This document shows positions 1-5,693 of a DNA stretch of 9,279 nt, in pieces. Positions within the stretch are counted from its first letter, which is position 1; each line of letters opens with the position of its first letter. The DNA comes from Bacteroidota bacterium. GTDB lineage: Bacteria > Bacteroidota > Bacteroidia > Chitinophagales > UBA2359. The notes beneath the pieces were generated by a model, which had not been told where the DNA came from, did no database searches, and saw only the letters and a program-made list of their open reading frames with translations. Both the position numbers and the translations under genes were made by a program. The stretch covers positions 369 through 9,647 of the forward strand of contig JAHDGP010000142.1 of NCBI GenBank assembly GCA_020627525.1. The letters are read 5' to 3'.

Positions 1-213
1 AAATACACTTTCTACACAAGCAGAATCTGTTATACAACCCTTTTCAAAAACGTAGTTTGGGCTATTTTCAACATCTTTAAGGTTTGCCAAGTTTCCTGCG
101 TAGGTCAATTTATCAAAGTTGACTATCTTGTAGTCAGGATACTTATTTACTAGAAGCCTTACCAAATGAGAGCCGATAAAACCAGCTCCGCCTGTCACTA
201 ATATGTTATTCAT
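1..213 (-). CDS. rfbB: dTDP-glucose 4,6-dehydratase, N-terminal 71 residues (cut by window edge)
   Basis: This is the start of a short-chain-dehydrogenase-type (extended SDR) sugar-nucleotide enzyme. It reads from the ATG at 213 off the left edge without a stop. Directly visible are the Rossmann dinucleotide motif GGAGFIGSH (residues 8-16), the acidic end of beta-2 (NFDKLTYAGN, 32-41) and the NLANLKDVE stretch. LTYAGN followed by NL is characteristic of RmlB/RfbB, which oxidises and dehydrates dTDP-glucose to dTDP-4-keto-6-deoxyglucose with bound NAD, the second step of dTDP-rhamnose synthesis for surface polysaccharide. An oddity is that the usual 'GDI' after beta-3, whose Asp contacts the NAD adenine, reads GCI here (Cys60). 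The gene has its own -7 promoter element at 233-240 and follows the PLP-enzyme gene by 28 bases. The catalytic YxxxK lies outside the window, so a related 4,6-dehydratase cannot be fully excluded. Confidence 0.9.
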   Translation of the reverse strand, partial: MNNILVTGGAGFIGSHLVRLLVNKYPDYKIVNFDKLTYAGNLANLKDVENSPNYVFEKGCITDSACVESVF

Positions 214-232
214 TTTATCTTTATTTTTGAGA

Positions 233-240
233 CAAAGATA
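233..240 (-). promoter_or_regulatory. Putative Bacteroidota -7 promoter element for rfbB
   Basis: The minus strand reads TATCTTTG, an exact match to the Bacteroidota consensus TAnnTTTG, ending 19 bases before the rfbB start codon. No TTG -33 element is found at the preferred 17-23 base spacing. That region is the end of the upstream coding sequence, so the promoter may be weak or the match fortuitous. Confidence 0.45.
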
Positions 241-241
241 A

Positions 242-1489
242 TTAGTGGCTGTCACTTAGATGATTGGCAGTTGAAAAATATTCAGAATTTCGATATTTTT
301 TAAAAGCTTGATCCAAATCATCAATCAAATATTGCGGGTCTTCCAGTCCAATATTTATCCGAATCAGGTTCCACGGCAGTTCATTGTCTTTGTAATTTGC
401 AGAATCATCTAAACCGCAAATGGGAAAAACCAGCGATTCATGTCCACCCCAAGAGCAAGCCAACAAAAACGTATTTAACGAATCACAAAAAAGGTCTACT
501 TCTTCCCTATTTTCAGCCTTCAATTCAAATGACAACAAGCCTGAGGCACTTTTCATTTGCTTGTTTGCTAATGCCAATTGTGGGAATGATTCTGAAAATG
601 GATGGTAAATTTTTGCTACATTTTCATTTTTTTCAAGATAATGTAAAATCTTAAAAACGGATTTAGATACTCTCTCCATTCGCAAAGGAAGAGTTCGCAA
701 TCCTCTCATTAAAAGAAAAGCATCGTTTGGAGAAATGATTGCTCCCAAAGTCATAAACTCTGAAGCAAATATCTGTTTTATTTTTTCTGTCGACCCGCAA
801 ATTACGCCACATACTGCATCGCTATGACCTGCCAAATATTTTGTAGCGGAATGGAATACTAAGTCGATTCCAAGTTCTATGGGTTTCTGATTTAGTGGTG
901 AACAATAGCTATTGTCAATAACTGTAGTAATGTTCCTGAATTTTGCTAAAGATGAAATAGCTGCCAAGTCCTGCAATTCAAATGTTAATGAATTTGGGCT
1001 TTCTAAAACTATCAGCTTCGTATTTGGTTTTATGGCATTTTCAAAATTTTCGACCTTTGTTCCATCCACAAAAGTTGCCTCCACGCCAAATCTATCAAGA
1101 AACAAGGTTATTAACTTAAATGTCCAACTATAAGGTTTTGATACAGAAATCAAATGATCACCGGCAGCAAGTTGTGATATGATCGCAGCCGAAGCAGCAG
1201 CGGAGCCACTACTCATTACCAAAGCATCTTCTGCTCCTTCCAAAGCCGCTATTTTTTTTCTCAAAATTGAAACAGTAGGGTTACATCCTCTTGTATAAAA
1301 CGGAATATTCATTTCGTCCTTTATAGAAGTCCTTAAATCTGAAACAGAATTGAATGTAAAATTGCTTGTTTGAAATATAGGTGGTGAAACAGCATTCAAA
1401 TAATTTGCTCTTTCTTCACCGAGGTGGTTTAATATATAACTTAAGTCCATATCAATATTTTTTGAACAATAGCTGGCGTTAATTAACAT
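242..1489 (-). CDS. Cys/Met metabolism PLP-dependent enzyme (cystathionine gamma-synthase/beta-lyase family)
   Basis: This is a full-length fold-type I PLP enzyme of the trans-sulfuration family (415 codons; family members are usually 380-420). Seen in the sequence are YTRGCNPT (residues 65-72, cofactor-phosphate region contributed across the dimer), SSGSAAAS (93-100), Asp192 in VIDNSYCSP (pairs with the PLP nitrogen), the lysine motif SATKYLAGHSD with Lys217 forming the Schiff base, the SWGGHESL segment (346-353), and Arg377 in LIRINIGLED (carboxylate binding). The family makes or cleaves cystathionine, or eliminates sulfur from methionine or homocysteine, in the cytoplasm. Sequence alone does not decide which. 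The usual YGGT of the substrate loop is YSWT (120-123), suggesting an atypical substrate pocket. The start is uncertain: the ATG at 1489 gives a 13-residue extension, while Met14 (1450) puts SYILNHLGEE at the N-terminus, more like the family. The gene is divergent from the sensor gene, with a palindrome between them. Confidence 0.88.
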   Translation of the reverse strand: MLINASYCSKNIDMDLSYILNHLGEERANYLNAVSPPIFQTSNFTFNSVSDLRTSIKDEMNIPFYTRGCNPTVSILRKKIAALEGAEDALVMSSGSAAASAAIISQLAAGDHLISVSKPYSWTFKLITLFLDRFGVEATFVDGTKVENFENAIKPNTKLIVLESPNSLTFELQDLAAISSLAKFRNITTVIDNSYCSPLNQKPIELGIDLVFHSATKYLAGHSDAVCGVICGSTEKIKQIFASEFMTLGAIISPNDAFLLMRGLRTLPLRMERVSKSVFKILHYLEKNENVAKIYHPFSESFPQLALANKQMKSASGLLSFELKAENREEVDLFCDSLNTFLLACSWGGHESLVFPICGLDDSANYKDNELPWNLIRINIGLEDPQYLIDDLDQAFKKYRNSEYFSTANHLSDSH

Positions 1490-1493
1490 TTTA

Positions 1494-1515
1494 AATATAC
1501 AATCGTATGTATATT
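1494..1515. promoter_or_regulatory. Intergenic imperfect palindrome, possible operator between divergent genes
   Basis: A 22-bp imperfect palindrome has arms AATATACA and TGTATATT around a 6-base centre whose middle CG also pairs, so 9 of 11 symmetric positions match. It lies in the short space between the divergent PLP-enzyme and sensor genes, 5 bases beyond the PLP gene's first ATG and about 40 bases before the sensor's ATG. The symmetry suits a dimeric regulator. No regulator gene is adjacent, and AT-rich palindromes also arise by chance, so function is inference. Confidence 0.4.
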
Positions 1516-1553
1516 ATAAATTAGTGGATGTATCCCTTCCTAATATCATTTTT

Positions 1554-3644
1554 ATGGAACCTATATTAGAAAATAACGAATCAACTGTATCACAAAATCT
1601 TGGTTTTGCCGAAAGGTTTAAAAGTACAAAAGTGTTTTCATTATTTCATTCAACTTTTAATTTTTTTAAAAACAGAGTATATCATTTATCTAAAGCATTG
1701 GGAATAAACAAAAGTTTGGTTTACAAATATTCAGTACCCTTGTTCTTAATCTCATTTGCATCCTTTGTTTTGTTTAGTTCTACAATGGCTTTGCTAGTAA
1801 AATCAAATTTCAACAATGCCGGCGATTCCATAAATGAGTTTGTTTCAACAAATTTAAAGTCAGAAGTTTCTGAAAGATTATCAAAAGAATTGGAGGCGCA
1901 TGAAAAAATTGTAGAAGGCGAACTAAATGCCTGGGTTGAAAAAGCAGCGACGATAGCTCAAAGCCCTGCTTTTTTCTCTGGAGACTTAATAAATATTTCA
2001 CTATACAGTAAAGAGATTATCAAGAACAATACAGATGTTCTTGAAATAATAATTTTAGATCAAGAAGGAAAATCTAAATTTTCTTCCTATGATCCAATAA
2101 GTTCTTCTTTTGATGGGCAAGCTTTATCTTTTGATGGGCAAAAAATAATTGAAGAGCTATCGGATAACTCTAAATACAAATCTGAAATCCTGTTGAATGA
2201 AGCACCCTACTTTTCATTTATTCAAGTAGGTTATCCAATTCTGAATCACAATGGGAAACTGCAAGAAGGTCTAGTTTTAATATGTAAAATGAATCTGTTT
2301 CAAGATTTAAGTGAGCAAGAAGATGATAGTTACACTGTTTTGAATAATGAAGCTCAAATTTTATCTAAAACCAATGTAAGCGATCAAAATGACAAAGTAT
2401 CTGTTGGAGATTATTATGCTGACAAATACACTTTAGATGAACAAAGTAATCAAAAAGGGAATTTTTTCAGCCTGGATGGATCAAAGTTGATAACCTATTC
2501 CAAATCAGATTTAGGTGTTACTTTTTTATCTGAAATACCTGTCGAAAAAGCATTGGCTGTTGTAAATCAAAATGAAAAAAATACAGAAAAAGCTATTGGT
2601 GGTTCTTTTAACCGAATTCTAAAAAGCATAGCCTTGTTGGCTCTGTTAATCGTTGCTTTGGCAAGTATTATTGGATTTTGGTTGGCAAAAAGTCTAGTGG
2701 GTCCTATTAGAAGATTGATTTTGGGAACTTTAGAAGTTGCAAAAGGAAATTTCAATGTAAAATTAGAAAAAAGTTCTGTTGATGAAATAGGTGATTTGAC
2801 AGACACTTTCAATTTAATGACCAATACCTTATCCAACCAAAAAGGAAATTTAGAAATCCACAATGAAACCATTCAAAATCAGACAGAACGTTTAGCAATG
2901 TCAAATGCGGAGTTGGAGCAATATGCTAAAACCATCTCAAACGATTTGAAAGAACCATTGCAAAACATTTCATATTACCAGTCGATATTGAGTAACAAAC
3001 TGAACAATGATGAAAATTTAGAAGAAAAAAAATACCTAAAAGAAATCAAAGATTCAGTTAACAATATGAAGAAAATGATTGATGAGTTGTTTTCTTATGC
3101 TCAATACAATAAGCAATTGGAAACTTGTTTGTTAACAAGAACAGAATTGAATATTTTGGTTGATGTTGCTTTGAAAAATTTGAATTATAAATTAATCAGC
3201 AACAAAGTAACCGTTCATGTTGAACAACTGCCGTTTGTTGAAGTACAAGCTCCCCTAATAATCTCTTTATTCCAAAATCTTATCAATAATTGCATGGCCA
3301 ACAGAATTGATTCAAAAAGATTGAGAATCGAAATTTATGCTGAGTTATTGGAAAACAAACATTGGCGCATTAACATCAGAGACAATGGAAAAGGTTACAG
3401 TTCAGACGAATCTAAAAACCTGTTTACGGTATTTAGACAATTGAGCGCAAGCCCTGATACAGACATGACATATGGATTGGCCCTTTGTAGAAAAATAATA
3501 TTGTATCATGGTGGTAAAATTGGAGTCGACTCTAAACCAGGCGAAGGCACCACATATTATTTCACCTTGCCAGCAAAAACAAAGTCTAAAACCACACAAA
3601 ATAATAGTACTGGTCCTAACGTAAATTCTGCTACAGCTGCTTAG
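1554..3644 (+). CDS. Membrane sensor of histidine-kinase architecture lacking the phospho-accepting His (probable pseudokinase)
   Basis: Numbering is from the ATG at 1554 (696 residues). A GTG at 1524 would add ten residues but is a rare start in Bacteroidota. The order is: cytoplasmic N-tail; TM1 (about 61-82); a periplasmic region of about 270 residues resembling a Cache sensor; TM2 (about 356-380); HAMP (about 380-428, with PIRRL and DEIGDLTDTFN); DHp-like helices (about 446-515); HATPase_c (about 560-675); and a Thr/Asn-rich tail. The DHp X-region reads TISNDLKEPLQNI where kinases of this class have SHDLxEPL, so the phosphorylatable His is Asn463 (AAC at 2940-2942). The ATPase domain keeps the N box (FQNLINN), the G1 box (DNGKG) and PGEGTTYYF. 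However, its G2 box reads DMTYGLALCRK where GTGIGLA is expected, losing two glycines. It probably senses a periplasmic ligand without autophosphorylating. No response regulator is adjacent. It converges on the mrp cluster. Confidence 0.85.
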   Translation: MEPILENNESTVSQNLGFAERFKSTKVFSLFHSTFNFFKNRVYHLSKALGINKSLVYKYSVPLFLISFASFVLFSSTMALLVKSNFNNAGDSINEFVSTNLKSEVSERLSKELEAHEKIVEGELNAWVEKAATIAQSPAFFSGDLINISLYSKEIIKNNTDVLEIIILDQEGKSKFSSYDPISSSFDGQALSFDGQKIIEELSDNSKYKSEILLNEAPYFSFIQVGYPILNHNGKLQEGLVLICKMNLFQDLSEQEDDSYTVLNNEAQILSKTNVSDQNDKVSVGDYYADKYTLDEQSNQKGNFFSLDGSKLITYSKSDLGVTFLSEIPVEKALAVVNQNEKNTEKAIGGSFNRILKSIALLALLIVALASIIGFWLAKSLVGPIRRLILGTLEVAKGNFNVKLEKSSVDEIGDLTDTFNLMTNTLSNQKGNLEIHNETIQNQTERLAMSNAELEQYAKTISNDLKEPLQNISYYQSILSNKLNNDENLEEKKYLKEIKDSVNNMKKMIDELFSYAQYNKQLETCLLTRTELNILVDVALKNLNYKLISNKVTVHVEQLPFVEVQAPLIISLFQNLINNCMANRIDSKRLRIEIYAELLENKHWRINIRDNGKGYSSDESKNLFTVFRQLSASPDTDMTYGLALCRKIILYHGGKIGVDSKPGEGTTYYFTLPAKTKSKTTQNNSTGPNVNSATAA
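2106..2141 (+). repeat. Short tandem duplication inside the sensor domain
   Basis: The 15-base word TCTTTTGATGGGCAA occurs at 2106-2120 and again at 2127-2141, a 21-base period that keeps frame and duplicates the peptide SFDGQ within the periplasmic domain (SFDGQALSFDGQ). It looks like a recent in-frame slippage or duplication in a loop. Confidence 0.8.
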
Positions 3645-3670
3645 AAAGAGTTTAAAAATTTAGTAGTTTT

Positions 3671-3701
3671 AAAAAATGATTTGGAAAATTCATTTTTTTT
3701 T
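3671..3701 (+). terminator. A/T-rich hairpin with T-run, possible intrinsic terminator of the sensor gene
   Basis: About 26 bases after the sensor stop codon, AAAAAATGA (3671-3679) can pair with TCATTTTTT (3690-3698), and nine T residues run from 3693 to 3701. The shape is that of an intrinsic terminator, but the stem has a single G-C pair and would be weak. Confidence 0.35.
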
Positions 3702-3710
3702 GTTATTAGG

Positions 3711-3736
3711 TGCCTTCTTCCTATAGGAAGAAGGCA
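3711..3736. terminator. Perfect 11-bp hairpin in the convergent intergenic region, probable bidirectional terminator
   Basis: TGCCTTCTTCC (3711-3721) and GGAAGAAGGCA (3726-3736) are perfect inverted complements around TATA. It is by far the strongest hairpin in the window and sits between the convergent sensor and mrp genes, 75 bases beyond the mrp stop. Neither side has a clean T-run directly after the stem; the nine-T run at 3693-3701 precedes it on the plus strand. Bidirectional termination or 3'-end stabilisation is therefore the likely role rather than a textbook intrinsic terminator. Confidence 0.6.
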
Positions 3737-3811
3737 AGTGATTTTAGCGTGCAAATTCCAAACAAAAATACCCACTTAAAAAAAATAAAAAAATTATTTT
3801 TCATCAATTAT

Positions 3812-4921
3812 TTACTGATTGATTTCTAACTTCTTCGTCGGGCTTTTTGTCGCGTTTCTTATCGCTACTTGCCTTGAAGTGGTTTCTACCAGTTTGCTGA
3901 AATATTCGTGAACCGCCGATGATTCATTATTGATAATTGGATTCCCAGCATCGCCGCCTTCCCGTACACCCTGAACAATTGGAATCTGACCGAGCAGTGG
4001 TAAATTGTATTCATCAGCCAATAAACGGCCTCCACCTTCTCCAAAAATGTAATACTTATTTTCTGGCAACTCTTCCGGCGTGAACCAAGCCATATTTTCA
4101 ACGATCCCCAAAACAGGGATGTTTATTTGAGGCAGATCAAACATTGCAATGGCTTTCTTAACATCGGCAATCGCTACTTTTTGTGGGGTTGTTACAACAA
4201 TGGCTGCGGTAACAGGCATCGTCTGAACAAGGGTTAAATGCACATCGCCCGTTCCTGGGGGTAAGTCAAAAATTAAATAATCCAACTCTCCCCATTCGCA
4301 GTCCGTTACAAATTGTCTAAGTGCCGAAGAAACCATCGGACCACGCCAAACTACTGCTTGTTTATCATCCACCAAAAAACCAATTGACAATAATTTTATA
4401 CCATCTTTCTCTACAGGCAACATCACTTGTTTACCATCCACCTCTTTAATATTTGGCGTTTCTTTTTCCACGCCAAACATTGTCGGTATCGAAGGACCAT
4501 AAATATCGGCGTCAATGATTCCAACTTTGGAACCCGCTTTGCTCAATCCAACTGCCAAGTTCGTTGCTATAGTTGATTTTCCTACACCACCTTTTCCCGA
4601 AGCAACCGCAATAATGTTTTTCACATTTGGCAATAGCTGTTCATCAGATTTTCTTCCCGTGGTGATGTTTGAACTGAAAACAATTTCAACCTCCGCCTCT
4701 TTGTTTACAAATTGCTTGATTGCATTTACACAATCACCAGCAATCTTATCTTTCAAAGGGCAGGCAGGCGTTGTCAACTCAACCTCCACTTTCATATTCA
4801 ATCCATCAATCCAAACTTCCTTCACCATTCCCAAACTCACCAAATCCTTTTTTATATCAGGATCATCAACGTACTTCAACGCTTCGAGTATTTGGGATTT
4901 TATTATTTTTGTTTCTGACAT
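3812..4921 (-). CDS. mrp: Mrp/ApbC/NBP35-type iron-sulfur carrier P-loop ATPase
   Basis: This is a full-length (369-residue) ParA/MinD-superfamily ATPase that binds and transfers Fe-S clusters to apoproteins in the cytoplasm. The N-terminal 100 residues form a MIP18/DUF59 domain with the conserved Cys in TPACPLKD (51-58). The deviant Walker A motif SGKGGVGKST is at 108-117, followed by DADIYGPSIPTMFG (137-150), the MWRGPM-like VWRGPMVSSA (191-200), Walker B/switch DLPPGTGDVHLT (219-230) and TTPQKVAIADV (244-254). The family's C-terminal CxxC, expected after VENM at about 282-285, is absent: VENMAWF runs straight into TPEELPENKYY. To my knowledge this is common in Bacteroidota Mrp proteins. 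The tail (about 346-369) is basic and variable. The ATG lies 7 bases after the stop of the channel gene, so the two are probably co-transcribed and translationally close. Mrp is a housekeeping gene and may be in this operon by chance. Confidence 0.93.
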   Translation of the reverse strand: MSETKIIKSQILEALKYVDDPDIKKDLVSLGMVKEVWIDGLNMKVEVELTTPACPLKDKIAGDCVNAIKQFVNKEAEVEIVFSSNITTGRKSDEQLLPNVKNIIAVASGKGGVGKSTIATNLAVGLSKAGSKVGIIDADIYGPSIPTMFGVEKETPNIKEVDGKQVMLPVEKDGIKLLSIGFLVDDKQAVVWRGPMVSSALRQFVTDCEWGELDYLIFDLPPGTGDVHLTLVQTMPVTAAIVVTTPQKVAIADVKKAIAMFDLPQINIPVLGIVENMAWFTPEELPENKYYIFGEGGGRLLADEYNLPLLGQIPIVQGVREGGDAGNPIINNESSAVHEYFSKLVETTSRQVAIRNATKSPTKKLEINQ

Positions 4922-4928
4922 CTCTCTT

Positions 4929-5678
4929 TTATTCTATGTGAATTCTATTCACCAAATTTTCAATAACGTACTCTTCCATATCTGAATGCAACTCTTCTTC
5001 TTCCTCTTGCAATCTGTGGATAAACCACATCAAAACAATACTCAATATCAATGCAACCAGGGTGGTGTCAAATGCCACATACATACTTGAAGTGATTTGA
5101 CCCAATACTTCTGGATCGCTTGCTTTGTCTGCCAATCCCAATGCTTGTGAAATACCCAATATTGTACCGATAAATCCTACAGATGGCATTGCCCAAGCTA
5201 AGTATCTTATCAAAGACTGCCTTCCTTCCGATTTATCTTGATTGATTTTGCTTTGCCTCGATACTATTTCTAACACATCAGAGATAGAATTGTTGGCTCT
5301 AAATTTTGTGCTTGCTTTTCTGATCATTGCTGTCATAAGAAACTTGTGTTCCTTTTCGTAATTGATCATTTTGATTTTTAAATCATTGACATCTTCTGGA
5401 GATAAAACCCACTGCTCTTTGGTAGGTAAAAAATCCAAGCCGAAAGATTGCTTTTCATATTTAATTTTACTCATCAATTCATTGATCGCAAAAATTCCCC
5501 AAAAGAAAAAGACGAAAGTCAAAAACTGAATGATTCCTTGTGGCATATATCCTCCAAAAATCTGGCAGATTCTCTTGACCAATGGTTGATCAATAGTGGT
5601 ATATCCAAAAACAAATATCATTACCAAAACCGCTGAAATGACAATCGCCATTATTAAATTCTTACTTCTATTTCTCAT
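4929..5678 (-). CDS. MotA/TolQ/ExbB proton-channel family protein, four predicted membrane helices
   Basis: This 249-residue inner-membrane protein has helices at about 8-28, 47-66, 159-182 and 198-221, with an intervening cytoplasmic segment of about 90 residues. That layout resembles MotA (two helices, large loop, two helices) more than the three-helix ExbB/TolQ. The family signature is in the third helix, MPSVGFIGTILGIS (164-177), matching the PxxGLxGTVxGI pattern of ExbB/TolQ. The fourth helix has AFDTTLVALILSI (202-214), whose Thr pair matches the family's pore-lining Thr region. An acidic coiled tail (LQEEEEELHSDMEEYV) follows. Known relatives form pentamers around a dimer of ExbD/TolR/MotB and convert ion flow into mechanical work; no such partner is in this window. 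The gene starts 15 bases after the FHA-protein stop and ends 7 bases before mrp, so it is within the operon. Family membership is secure; the role is unknown. Confidence 0.85.
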   Translation of the reverse strand: MRNRSKNLIMAIVISAVLVMIFVFGYTTIDQPLVKRICQIFGGYMPQGIIQFLTFVFFFWGIFAINELMSKIKYEKQSFGLDFLPTKEQWVLSPEDVNDLKIKMINYEKEHKFLMTAMIRKASTKFRANNSISDVLEIVSRQSKINQDKSEGRQSLIRYLAWAMPSVGFIGTILGISQALGLADKASDPEVLGQITSSMYVAFDTTLVALILSIVLMWFIHRLQEEEEELHSDMEEYVIENLVNRIHIE

Positions 5679-5693
5679 GTTTTATTTCTGTGC

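Noticed and set aside
1524..1553. GTG start for the sensor gene
   Set aside because: It is in frame, but GTG starts are uncommon in Bacteroidota, and the ATG at 1554 follows ten codons later with ample N-terminal tail before TM1. Not fully excluded.
4515..4985. Plus-strand open frame of 156 codons opposite mrp and the channel gene
   Set aside because: It is the antisense shadow of two well-supported genes; the protein is low-complexity Phe/Ser/Thr-rich and has no recognisable motif.
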